Origin: Microtetraspora fusca
Lineage (GTDB): Bacteria > Actinomycetota > Actinomycetes > Streptosporangiales > Streptosporangiaceae
DNA: 64,000 bases
Direction: 5' to 3'
Assembly: GCF_001570365.1 (NCBI RefSeq)
Contig: NZ_BBYK01000072.1
Span: forward strand, 1-64,000
Positions within the stretch are counted from its first letter, which is position 1. Each line of letters opens with the position of its first letter. Of this stretch, positions 25,647 to 33,795 are shown one piece after another. Under the pieces are notes generated by a model, which worked only from the letters and a program-made list of their open reading frames with translations, was not told where the DNA came from and made no database searches. The position numbers were made by a program, and so were the translations under genes.

Positions 25647-26416
25647 CGTTCCTCCACCGTTCTCTCAATGAGCTCAAGGGACATGTTCAGCGGCAACGCC
25701 TCTGTGCGTATCGCCTCGAACCGCTCGATCGCTGTGCCGACGTCCTCGTGGTCGCTGGTGGCGATGCCCCGGACGGCGGTCTCCGCATACAGTACGTCGG
25801 CTCCGCCGTCCAGGGTCGCGATTACGAAACCTCCGAGCAGGCCGGAGTGCATCCCCTGGGGCACCACCTGAACGCTCAGCCGTGGGCCGGTCACCCGGAC
25901 CAGATGGCGGAGCTGTTCGTGCATCACCTTCGGACCGCCGATGGGCCGATAGAGCACCGCCTCGTCGATCACGCATCTCAGGACCGGTGGCGGCGGGTCC
26001 TCGCGGGTGAGCATGAGCTGCCGGTGCAGGCGGGCCGCCACCGCCGTCTCGTCGCCGCGCAACACCACCCGCGCGTACGCCTCGGTCTGGAGCAGGCCGG
26101 GGATCAGCAGGGGTTCGTAGGTCCGCAACGTGGTGGCGACCTGCTCCTTGTCGCGCCACTTGCCGAACCAGGAGGGGAAGACCTGGCCCTTGCGCCAGTC
26201 GAGCAGGCGGCCCAGCGCGCCGCCGGTGCCGAGGGCCTGGTCGCAGGCCCCGGCGAACTCGGGACTGGCCGGAAGCTGGCCGGTCTCGACGCCGCTGATC
26301 AGGGATTCGCTGAAGTGGATCTTTTCGGCGAGCTGGGCCTGGGTGAGGCTCGCCGCCTGCCGGTAATGGCGCAGCTCCCTGCCCCATATCGACTGTGGTG
26401 AATAGACGTCGACCAC
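25637..26416 (-). CDS. XRE-family regulator with DUF5753 domain (WhiJ-like)
   Basis: 259 residues from GTG 26416, preceded by aaaggggg. N-terminal helix-turn-helix (ELRHYRQAASLTQAQLAEKIHFSESLISGVETGQLPAS), then the DUF5753 region (EPLLIPGLLQTEAYARVVL; VLRCVIDEAVLYRPIGGPKVMHEQLRHL; VQVVPQGMHSGLLGGFVIATL). Such proteins form loci with a DUF397 gene and an anti-sigma-type ATPase, as at the whiJ locus of streptomycetes; both partners are here (25341-25646 and 26550-27086, the latter divergent). Confidence 0.94.
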   Translation of the reverse strand: MVDVYSPQSIWGRELRHYRQAASLTQAQLAEKIHFSESLISGVETGQLPASPEFAGACDQALGTGGALGRLLDWRKGQVFPSWFGKWRDKEQVATTLRTYEPLLIPGLLQTEAYARVVLRGDETAVAARLHRQLMLTREDPPPPVLRCVIDEAVLYRPIGGPKVMHEQLRHLVRVTGPRLSVQVVPQGMHSGLLGGFVIATLDGGADVLYAETAVRGIATSDHEDVGTAIERFEAIRTEALPLNMSLELIERTVEERWT

Positions 26417-26549
26417 GATGCCCCCTTTGCCGGAGTTCAATCGCGTGAAGCCGATCCGCAAGAAGCGGCCTTGGTAACCAATCCTTTACAGACAGTAGCG
26501 CCGCCTCGGCAGGCTGGTTCTGGGAATTCGAGACCCCAGGAGAGCAGCG

Positions 26550-27086
26550 ATGAAACAGTCGTTCGGCGGACGTACGACATCAACCGCTCGCATCGCGTCC
26601 ACCGGGCGCGCGGGGTCCGCCGCCTACGGCGCGGCCACCGCCCGCGCCACCATCTACGAACGCACGGCGTACGCCCCGGAGCGGCTCGCCCCCGTCCTGG
26701 GCGAGAAGTGGATCCCGCGGGACGGGAGGTGCCTGGCGTCCGCCCGCCGGTTCGTCCGTGATGTGGCCGTCGACTGGAAGGCGGCACCCGACATCCCGGA
26801 GGTCGCCGAACTCCTCGTTTCGGAACTCGTCACCAACGCCGTCACCCACGGAGCCGTCGGCGTCCCCGCCACGAGCACCGTGCGCATCTCGGTGAGCCGT
26901 GAGCGCGAGTTGCTCGTCGTCGACGTCCACGACCCCTGTCCCGCCCTGCCGCGCCGGTGCCGGGCCCGCGACCTCGACGTCGGCGGCCGGGGCCTCGCCA
27001 TCGTCGAGACCTTCTCCCACGACTGGGGCTGGACCCTCACCCAGTACGGCAAGTCCGTCTGGTTCCAGCTCGTCGCCTGGTCCTGA
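26550..27086 (+). CDS. ATP-binding protein, anti-sigma factor-type HATPase
   Basis: 178 residues, ATG after ccaggagagcagcg. The GHKL N-box is ELLVSELVTNAVTHGA and the G1-type box is DLDVGGRGLAIVETFSHDWG, the layout of RsbW/SpoIIAB-like HATPase_c_2 proteins. Such proteins bind sigma or anti-anti-sigma factors and may phosphorylate the latter. The N-terminal 50 residues are basic and low in homology. It is divergent from the XRE-DUF5753/DUF397 pair and forms the third member of the WhiJ-like set. Confidence 0.9.
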   Translation: MKQSFGGRTTSTARIASTGRAGSAAYGAATARATIYERTAYAPERLAPVLGEKWIPRDGRCLASARRFVRDVAVDWKAAPDIPEVAELLVSELVTNAVTHGAVGVPATSTVRISVSRERELLVVDVHDPCPALPRRCRARDLDVGGRGLAIVETFSHDWGWTLTQYGKSVWFQLVAWS

Positions 27087-27130
27087 CCGGTGCCTGTTTC
27101 GAAGTCGGGGCGGGGATATTCGATGAACGG

Positions 27131-27520
27131 TCAAGCGCCGTCGGTTGACGGAAATCCGCGCCCGGACGCTCGTTCAAGGGCGATGCGGGTGAGCCAACCA
27201 AGGGCGGCAGTGAACAGCGGCGGCCACGCGATCGGCCCGACGGTGTAGGCGACCAGCACCACGAGCGGGATCCATACACGGTGCACGGCTTGGTAGAGCG
27301 CGCCGGGCGGACGAACCCCGGCGAGCCGCGCCAGGTCGATCAGCACGAAGAACGCGAGCGCGGCGACGGTGGTCGGCACGCCGTACTTGACACTCTCGAA
27401 GACCGCGAACGCGGCCAGGAGGAGCGCGAGCACACCCCAGCCGATCTTTCGCGGCCGACCGCCACCTTCCGGCACGTGCTGCGACACCTCATCACGCCTG
27501 CGCTCTGTCGTCACAGGCAC
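27131..27520 (-). CDS. Hypothetical membrane protein
   Basis: 129 residues, GTG start at 27520 (GTG 27514 also possible). Four hydrophobic segments are visible (IGWGVLALLLAAFAVFESV, TTVAALAFFVLIDLARLAG, VHRVWIPLVVLVAYTVG, WPPLFTAALGWLTRIAL), with a charged N-terminus. No family name is recognised. It is convergent with the ATPase gene and not in an operon. Confidence 0.7.
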   Translation of the reverse strand: MPVTTERRRDEVSQHVPEGGGRPRKIGWGVLALLLAAFAVFESVKYGVPTTVAALAFFVLIDLARLAGVRPPGALYQAVHRVWIPLVVLVAYTVGPIAWPPLFTAALGWLTRIALERASGRGFPSTDGA

Positions 27521-27670
27521 AATCTAGGACAGAGATCGGAGCGCGTAGCCGCGCCGCCTTCGATGCCGGCCTTCGTTCCGACGCCGTCGGGAGTGGGCGA
27601 TGCGGCCGACGGATGTGGCCGCCCACACGGAGGAGCGGGATCCCCGAGGTGGGCGGCGTCCGGAGCTTGG

Positions 27671-28804
27671 TCATACAGGTGGCGCGGCGGTCGCGGTCAG
27701 GCGGTTGCTGAAGCGGGCGAGCATGGCGGTCTGTGCTGTTTCGGGGATCAGCCGGGCGAACAGTGGAGGGGTGCGCCAGTTGGCGGGGTTGCGCTTGGCC
27801 ATCCGGGAAACCAGCGATATGTGCGGATAGCGGGCCTGCTCGTAGGCGCGCAGCCGTACCGCTGGATCGTCGCCGCCCTTGGCGATCTCCTGCCCGAGCA
27901 CCCACGCGTCCTCGAGGGTCTGGTTCGCGCCCTGCCCCAAAGTGGGCGGCATGGTGTGGGCGGCGTCGCCGACCAGGGTGACGCGGCCCTCCCCCCACAC
28001 CCGGCGGACCTTGTTCCAGTGGTGTCCGAAGAATTCGAGGTCGTCCTCGGTGGCGGCGGCGAGCACCTCGGGGACGGGCGACGCCCAGTGCCCGAACCGG
28101 CGCCTCAGCTCGGCCAGCGGCGCGGTCGGCCGCGGGGCTGCGGGCGACCAGCGCGTGTCGAACCACCACTGCAGCAGGCCGTTCCCGGCGGGCATGAGCC
28201 CGCACGCGCCCTCCCGGCCCGTGATCATGAGGTGCCGGGTCGTGTCGGTGATGGGGATCTCGATCGGGCTGAGGCCCTGCCAGGTGCCGAAGGTCGCCGG
28301 TCGCACGGCGCCGTCGCCCCACAGGTGGCGCCGTACGGCCGAATGGTGGCCGTCGGCTCCGATGAGCAGGTCTCCGGTCGCGGTCGATCCGTCGGCGAAG
28401 GTCACGGTGACGCCGTTCTCGTCCTGGGTCACGCTCCGGCAGGTCATGCCGTAGTGCACGAGGTCGTCCGGCAGGCCGCCGGCCAGGCGGTCCATCAGAT
28501 CACGGCGGGGGACCGCCTTGGTCGGAAAGCCGTACCGGTCGGCCGCGTGGGCGATGTTCATGCTCATGCGCAGCCGGCCGCCGGAGGTCAGCGCGTCGAT
28601 CCGGTCGATGCGGGCGCCGACGTCGTCCAGGCCGATGCCCAGATCGTTCAGGACGGCGTTGCCGTTGCTCCAGACGAGCAGCGCCTTTCCGCCTTCCCGC
28701 CGGGCCGGCGCCTGCTCGAAGATCCGTACCCGGTGACCGGCGGCCAGCAGGACGCGCGCGACGGCCAGGCCGCCCACTCCGGCGCCGATGATGAGAACGT
28801 CCAC
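27671..28804 (-). CDS. FAD-dependent monooxygenase
   Basis: 377 residues beginning MDVLIIGAGVGGLAVARVLLAAGHRVRIFEQAP (GxGxxG plus the ribose-binding Glu). The mid DG motif is DLLIGADGHHSAVRR and the second FAD motif is VTLVGDAAHTMPPTLGQGANQTLEDAW. This is the class A flavoprotein hydroxylase family (PHBH-like, including antibiotic-modifying oxygenases), needing NAD(P)H and O2. It is divergent from a MarR regulator across a 62-base region with a perfect palindrome, so it is probably MarR-repressed and induced by a small aromatic or xenobiotic ligand. Confidence 0.94.
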   Translation of the reverse strand: MDVLIIGAGVGGLAVARVLLAAGHRVRIFEQAPARREGGKALLVWSNGNAVLNDLGIGLDDVGARIDRIDALTSGGRLRMSMNIAHAADRYGFPTKAVPRRDLMDRLAGGLPDDLVHYGMTCRSVTQDENGVTVTFADGSTATGDLLIGADGHHSAVRRHLWGDGAVRPATFGTWQGLSPIEIPITDTTRHLMITGREGACGLMPAGNGLLQWWFDTRWSPAAPRPTAPLAELRRRFGHWASPVPEVLAAATEDDLEFFGHHWNKVRRVWGEGRVTLVGDAAHTMPPTLGQGANQTLEDAWVLGQEIAKGGDDPAVRLRAYEQARYPHISLVSRMAKRNPANWRTPPLFARLIPETAQTAMLARFSNRLTATAAPPV

Positions 28805-28821
28805 ATCTTCTCCACTTCAAA

Positions 28822-28842
28822 GTATCTTCACTTCGAAGATAC
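28822..28842. promoter_or_regulatory. MarR operator palindrome
   Basis: gtatcttc (28822-28829) and gaagatac (28835-28842) form perfect 8-bp arms around acttc. A second, partial copy (acttcaaagtat, 28814-28825) precedes it. The site lies between the divergent monooxygenase and MarR genes and covers both promoters. The 21-bp size and layout fit a MarR dimer site. Confidence 0.7.
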
Positions 28843-28866
28843 ATTGCTCTGGAGTAGATTCGGGAG

Positions 28867-29319
28867 GTGGCCGCCAGACATCCAGAAGAAACGATCTTCC
28901 GCGAGTTCCTGATCGCGATCCTGCTGTACAACGAGGCGGTCGCCGACCGGCTCGGCCTGCAACCCGTCGACGTCGCCGCAACGATCCTGCTGGAGGTACG
29001 CGGACCGCTCTCCGTGGGGGCGATCTCCGAGGAGCTCGGGCTGCCGTCCGCCTCGACGACGCGGCTGATCGACAGGCTCGAGAAGGCGGGCTACGTGCGC
29101 CGGGTGCGCGGCGAACGCGATCGGCGCACGGTCACCGTGGAACTGGTCGAGGGCGGCCTGGACGACTACGACGCCGCCTGCGCGCAGTCCCGGAGGCACC
29201 TGGACGCGATCGCCACGCACTACACGCCCGAGCAGGCGCCGCTGCTGCTGGACATGTTCTCGCGCGTCGCCGGCGCGTACCGATCGGCCACCACGGAGCT
29301 GCGCCAGGACGGGAACTGA
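28867..29319 (+). CDS. MarR-family transcriptional regulator
   Basis: 150 residues from GTG 28867 (gggag just upstream). Winged helix: GPLSVGAISEELGLPSASTTRLIDRLEKAGYVRRVRGERDRRTVTVELVEGG, with the MarR wing ERDRRTV. Divergent from the FAD monooxygenase at 27671-28804; the palindrome between them is its likely operator. The ligand is unknown. Confidence 0.92.
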   Translation: MAARHPEETIFREFLIAILLYNEAVADRLGLQPVDVAATILLEVRGPLSVGAISEELGLPSASTTRLIDRLEKAGYVRRVRGERDRRTVTVELVEGGLDDYDAACAQSRRHLDAIATHYTPEQAPLLLDMFSRVAGAYRSATTELRQDGN

Positions 29320-29448
29320 CTGCGGGAAGACCGGCTCGGCTCTCCGGCGGCCAGGCTGCCCAGAACGCCACGTCGCCCGGCTGCGTGCCCGCTCGCCGCA
29401 GGCGTGCCGGCGACCGCCCAGGGTTGCAAGAAAAGACGTACGCGGCCG

Positions 29449-29491
29449 AATTTGATAAGTACAATTAGCTCTTCGAGAGGCATATCAAATT
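29449..29491. repeat. 9-bp inverted repeat in an A/T-rich patch
   Basis: aatttgata (29449-29457) and tatcaaatt (29483-29491), perfect arms 25 bases apart, lie in the most A/T-rich stretch of this region, just upstream of the broken Fic gene. It contains a tacaat -10-like hexamer (29460-29465). It may be the old Fic promoter/operator or the scar of an insertion. Confidence 0.4.
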
Positions 29492-29520
29492 GCGGTTCGC
29501 CCGTGCACACGTGAGGTTCA

Positions 29521-30098
29521 GTGGCAGGTAGGGGCCGCCCAAGCAGGGCCACCGTCTATACGCGGTTGGATCGAGCCCTGAATGAGCTGAATCGGCGTCT
29601 CGGCGGCCTCCCCAGTCCTACCGAAGCCCAGGACATCTGGGCGGACATCTGGCACCAGGAAGCCCACCACTCGACCGCTCTGGAGGGCAACACCCTCGTC
29701 TTGCGTGAGGTCCAGGCCTTGCTGGACCAGGGCCGCGCGGTGGGTGCGAAGGGTACCCCCCCATCGTCGTGTTCAAGAGACAACGCGAGACGTACCTGAC
29801 TGCCATGCGTCGCGCCGACGCCGGGGACTACGGCGCTCTGGGTGAGCTGATCGCTCGCGCGATGGAAGACAACCTTAACCGCTTCATCGTGCCGAACGTT
29901 GCCGGTCCCGTCCGCATGGTTCCCTTGGCGGCGTTGGCCGATGACGAGTTCACCGTTCAGGCACTCCGACAGGCCGCCCAACGGGGCCGACTGTCCGCCG
30001 TCCAAGGTGCGGATGGCGTTTGGCGATCGTCCAAGAAGTCCGTTGAGGCATACCGCGCCTCCAAGCACAAACGTTCCCCGAAGAAGAGCGGGGCGTGA
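29521..30098 (+). pseudogene. Fic-family gene with the catalytic core deleted
   Basis: The front (GTG 29521) reads like a Fic N-terminal domain: LNELNRRLGGLPSPTEAQDI, WHQEAHHSTALEGNTLVLREVQALLDQGRAVGAK. At about 29751 the frame changes directly into YPPIVVFKRQRETYLTAMRRADAGDYGALGELIARAMEDNL, which is sequence that normally follows the HPFxxGNGR active-site motif, and then a winged tail (LADDEFTVQALRQAAQRGRLSAV). The whole catalytic core of about 100 or more residues is missing and the two halves are in different frames (the 3' half is readable from GTG 29769). No AMP-transferase activity can remain. Confidence 0.75.
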
Positions 30099-30237
30099 CC
30101 ACTCACAGCGGGGGTTGGATAGCCGGCCACTCGTCGAGGACGCTCCGCGGAGCACCTCGCACAGACCGTGGCACCCCGTGAGGGTGCCACGGTAAGGGGC
30201 CGGGAGGAGCTGGGCCGAGGGGAGTCGGCCCGCGCCG

Positions 30238-31449
30238 TCAGACGAGCTGCGAGAGGCGCACCGCGTACGCGAGCCTGCGGCGGCCGGCGTCGCTGAGGTG
30301 GATGTGGTCGCCGTGGTCGTACACGGGGGCGAGCTGGGCGGGGAACCCGGGGTCGCGCACCGCCTGGTCGAAGTCGATCACGCCGTCGAACGCCTTGCTG
30401 GTCCTGATCCAGACGTTGACCTCCTGGCGGATCTCCTCGCGCTCCTCCGTCCAGGTCGAGTAGCCGTAGAACGGCGTCAGCGTGCCGCCGAGGATGCGCA
30501 GCTTCTTCGCGTGCGCGAGCTTGATCATTTTCTTGTACGCGTTGATCAGCGGCTTCGCCGAGGTGTACTCGCCCCGGGAGATGTCGTTGATGCCTTCGAG
30601 GACCACGACCGTGCGGACGCCCGGCTGGGACAGCACGTCGCGCTTGAACCGGCTCAGCGCGCTCGGGCCTACGCCGGGCTGCAGCACCCGGTTCCCCGCG
30701 ATGCCGACGTTGAGCACGCCCATCCGCTTGGCGGTCGGGACCTGTCCGAACCGCTGGTAGAGGTAGTCGGTCCACCGCCGGTTCGCGTCGCTGCCCTGGC
30801 CGGTGCCGTCGGTGATGGAGTCGCCGAGCGCGACGACGGAGCCCGCGCCGCCGCCCGTGGTCACCGCGATGCGGTCCAGGAAGTACCACTGGGTGCTGGT
30901 GCCGGTGAACGCCTCCGCGGTCTCGTCGGCCGCGTGGTCGCCCGGCGTGGAGAGGTAGGTGGTCGCGTAGGCCCGGTCGTGACCGGTGACCTCCTCCACG
31001 GCGGTCGGGACGTAGGCGCTGACCACCACGTCCTGGCGGCCCGAGATCTTTCCCTCCAGGGGATCGCTCCAGACCGCCTGGCCGGGCGGCACCGTGATCC
31101 ACTTGCGGCCCTCGAACGTGAGCGGGCGGTTGGACTTGGTGACGAGCTCCGCGCCGTACGCCTGGAAGCCGAGGTGCACGTTCTTGAACGTGACCGGCTT
31201 CCTGCCGAAGACGTTGGACAGGCGGACGCGCAGGCCCGCCCCCCCGACGCTGGTGCGTGCCACCATGCGGACGGTCTGGCCGCCGATCGTGATGGCGAGC
31301 CGGTCGGTGGCGGTCAGCCGGTCGCTCGCGGTGGACCACGTCCCCACCAGGTGCCGGGACTCGGCCCCGGCCGGTGACGCGGGAAGCACTCCCGCCACCG
31401 CAGTCATGACCACCGCCGCCATGGCCAACCGGTGAACCGGCCGTCGCAT
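30238..31449 (-). CDS. Secreted SGNH/GDSL-family hydrolase
   Basis: 403 residues; ATG preceded by aggaggacgacg. Signal peptide MRRPVHRLAMAAVVMTAVAGVLPASPAGA. A roughly 170-residue N-terminal beta region precedes the SGNH domain: block I VVALGDSITDGTG (catalytic Ser), block II NVGIAGNR (Gly), block III VLEGINDI (Asn) and block V YDHGDHIHLSDAG (Asp/His). Relatives are esterases acting on acyl or acetyl groups of extracellular substrates. It is monocistronic. Confidence 0.94.
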   Translation of the reverse strand: MRRPVHRLAMAAVVMTAVAGVLPASPAGAESRHLVGTWSTASDRLTATDRLAITIGGQTVRMVARTSVGGAGLRVRLSNVFGRKPVTFKNVHLGFQAYGAELVTKSNRPLTFEGRKWITVPPGQAVWSDPLEGKISGRQDVVVSAYVPTAVEEVTGHDRAYATTYLSTPGDHAADETAEAFTGTSTQWYFLDRIAVTTGGGAGSVVALGDSITDGTGQGSDANRRWTDYLYQRFGQVPTAKRMGVLNVGIAGNRVLQPGVGPSALSRFKRDVLSQPGVRTVVVLEGINDISRGEYTSAKPLINAYKKMIKLAHAKKLRILGGTLTPFYGYSTWTEEREEIRQEVNVWIRTSKAFDGVIDFDQAVRDPGFPAQLAPVYDHGDHIHLSDAGRRRLAYAVRLSQLV

Positions 31450-31783
31450 CGTCGTCCTCCTGGTTCGATCGCACCGTGCGACGGCTTACATTACGGGCAT
31501 TTGTCACAGTAGACGCATCAGTCAGCGGCGAATCGACAGGGAAAATCGGTCCATCCCGTCCCAGATCTCCAGGTCGTTGTTCAAGATCGCCAGGTGGGGA
31601 CGGGTATGCCGGTCTTCCTCCTCGTCACGCCGTCGCGCCGTGCGCTCTGACAAGTTCCGTTATGTGTGGACTTGTCCTGATACATGCTCCTGACATCCCG
31701 CGCGTACGGAGGACGGCGCCGGGCCACCGAGCATTAACTCGCACCTCATTGCGCCGACGCGTGCGCTGGATAGGGTCGAGGCG
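31450..31783. other. Intergenic region with an inverted repeat
   Basis: About 335 bases between divergent genes, with no coding candidate. It contains gacaagt (31649-31655) and acttgtc (31670-31676), a perfect 7-bp inverted repeat with a 14-base centre in a locally A/T-richer spot, a possible regulator site for the phosphatase gene. Confidence 0.35.
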
Positions 31784-32578
31784 ATGAACGACAACGAACG
31801 CTGGATTGCTCTTGACGGCGCCGTCAACGTAAGGGACCTCGGCGGCCTGCCCACCGCCGACGGAGGGGCCACCCGGTTCGGGCGGGTCCTCAGGGGCGAC
31901 AACCTCCAGGGACTGACCGATGGGGACCTGGTCCGCCTGGTCGGAGATCTCAAGCTCAGGCACGTGGTCGACCTGCGCTCCCACGCGGAGGTAAGGCTGG
32001 AGGGGCCCGGCCCGCTGACCCGGCTCCCCGAGGTGGGGCACCACCACCTCAGCCTCTTCGCCGAGGCGGGCCGGTTCACCGACGTCGAGGCCGACGTGAT
32101 CGACGGGGACCGGGTCCTGCCCTGGGGCCGGTCGCCGAAGGTCGACGAGGAACTGCGGGTCACCGGCTATTACTACGGATATCTGCGCGCCCGGCCCGAC
32201 TCGGTCGTGGCGGCCCTGCGGGTGCTCGCCGGCGACGACGGCATGGCGCTGGTCCACTGCGCCGCGGGCAAGGACCGCACCGGCGTGGTGAGCGCGCTCG
32301 CCCTCTCCGTGGCCGGGGTGACCCGCGAGGCGATCATCGCCGACTACGTCGCCACAGGGGAGCGGCTGGACGGCGTCCTCGCCCGCCTGCGCGCCAGTGA
32401 CACCTACCGCGCGGACCTCGACGGCAAGCCCGCCGACCACCACCTGCCGCGCCCGGAGTACATGGCGCAGTTCCTGCACACTCTCGACCTGCGGTTCGGC
32501 GGCCCCCTGGGCTGGCTGGAGCGCAACGGCTGGACCGAGCGGGACACCGACGTCCTCCGCTCCCGGCTCCGCGACTGA
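31784..32578 (+). CDS. Tyrosine-protein phosphatase (DSP/PTP-like)
   Basis: 264 residues. N-terminal NVRDLGGLPTADG is typical of the Y_phosphatase3 family. The P-loop is ALVHCAAGKDRTGVVSA (C-x5-R: Cys nucleophile, Arg) and the general-acid region is upstream. The C-terminal half (YVATGERLDGVLARLRAS, PEYMAQFLHTLDLRFGGPLGWLERNG) also matches the family. It dephosphorylates phosphotyrosine or phosphoinositides; relatives include MptpB-like enzymes. Cytosolic and monocistronic. Confidence 0.94.
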   Translation: MNDNERWIALDGAVNVRDLGGLPTADGGATRFGRVLRGDNLQGLTDGDLVRLVGDLKLRHVVDLRSHAEVRLEGPGPLTRLPEVGHHHLSLFAEAGRFTDVEADVIDGDRVLPWGRSPKVDEELRVTGYYYGYLRARPDSVVAALRVLAGDDGMALVHCAAGKDRTGVVSALALSVAGVTREAIIADYVATGERLDGVLARLRASDTYRADLDGKPADHHLPRPEYMAQFLHTLDLRFGGPLGWLERNGWTERDTDVLRSRLRD

Positions 32579-32661
32579 CGGCGAGGAACGCCGAGCCGGG
32601 TCCCGTCGCGCCGCAGCCGGCGAGCGGGTCCCGGCCGCGACGCCGTCGCTGGGGGAGCGAC

Positions 32662-33738
32662 CTAAGAGGTGACGGTGGGCAGCGCGACCGTGGACCGGCT
32701 CTCCGCGGAGCGGCGCGCCGCCTCCAGGACGGCGAGGCACGCGACGGCGTCGCGCGGGTCCACCGGCGGGGGAGCGCCGTCCCTCAGGCACGCCACGACT
32801 CCCGCGTAGAACTCCTGGTACGCGCCCGGCTCGGTCGGGACGGCGCGGCTGTCGCCCTCGACGCCGAGCTCTCCCCACCGGTCCGGCGGCTCGACGCCCC
32901 AGGCCGCGCCGTCGGCCCGTGCCGTCCCGTCGGGCCGCTCGCCCGCCCGCAGGCACGCCTCCTGGGGGTCCAGGCCCCATTTCACGTACGCGCCGCGCGA
33001 GCCCAGCACCCGGAAGCGCGGGCCGAGCCGCCCCGCCACGGCGCTCATCCATAGGTGGGAGCGCGCGCCGCTCACATGGGTCAGCGCGACGAACGCGTCG
33101 TCGTCGGAGCGGACCCCGGGACGGCGCGCGTCGGTCTCGGCGTACACGGTGGAGACCGGGCCGAGGAGCTGGAGCGCCTGATCGACGAGGTGGCTGCCGA
33201 GGTCGTACAGCACGCCGCCGATCTCGTCCGCGTCGCCCAGCTCGCGCCAGCCGCCCTTCGGCACCGGCCGCCAGCGCTCGAACCGGGACTCCAGGCGGTG
33301 GATCGTGCCGAGCTCGGGCAGCAGGCGGCGGATCGTCAGGAAGTCGCCGTCCCACCGCCGGTTCTGGAACACGGTCAGCATCAGGCCGCGCTCGGCGGCC
33401 AGCCGGACGAGGTCGCGTGCCTGGGCGGCGGACCCGGCGAGCGGCTTGTCCACCACGACGGGAAGGCCCGCCTCCAGCGCCGCCCGCGCCAGCGGCACGT
33501 GCGTGCGGTTGGGAGAGGCGATCACCACGACGTCGCAGCGGCCGGGAAGGTCGTCGGCCGAGGCGAGGACCTCCGCCCCCGGATGCGCCCGCCGTACCCG
33601 GGCGGCCCGCTCCGGGGCGCCGGTGACCACCGCGGCCAGCCGGAGGCCGGGCGTGGCGGCGATCAGCGGGGCGTGGAAGAACTCTCCGGCCGTGCCGTAT
33701 CCGGCGAGGCCGACGCGGATCTCAGACTCCTGGGGCAT
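32662..33738 (-). CDS. Gfo/Idh/MocA-family oxidoreductase
   Basis: 358 residues. N-terminal Rossmann fold IRVGLAGYGTAGEFFHAPLIAATPG; CDVVVIASPNRTHVPLARAALEAGLPVVVDKPLAG with the E/D-K-P signature Lys; then the C-terminal alpha/beta domain (IHRLESRFERWRP; GGVLYDLGSHLVDQALQLLG with the active-site D-x-x-x-H). It is an NAD(P)-dependent sugar or inositol-type dehydrogenase. No sugar transporter is adjacent and the substrate is unknown. It starts 37 bases downstream of the PAC2 gene's stop on the same strand. Confidence 0.93.
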   Translation of the reverse strand: MPQESEIRVGLAGYGTAGEFFHAPLIAATPGLRLAAVVTGAPERAARVRRAHPGAEVLASADDLPGRCDVVVIASPNRTHVPLARAALEAGLPVVVDKPLAGSAAQARDLVRLAAERGLMLTVFQNRRWDGDFLTIRRLLPELGTIHRLESRFERWRPVPKGGWRELGDADEIGGVLYDLGSHLVDQALQLLGPVSTVYAETDARRPGVRSDDDAFVALTHVSGARSHLWMSAVAGRLGPRFRVLGSRGAYVKWGLDPQEACLRAGERPDGTARADGAAWGVEPPDRWGELGVEGDSRAVPTEPGAYQEFYAGVVACLRDGAPPPVDPRDAVACLAVLEAARRSAESRSTVALPTVTS

Positions 33739-33795
33739 GGCCCAACGATATTGGCCCGCGGCGGGCGACCCGTCCGGCCGCCCGGCCGGGGCGGC

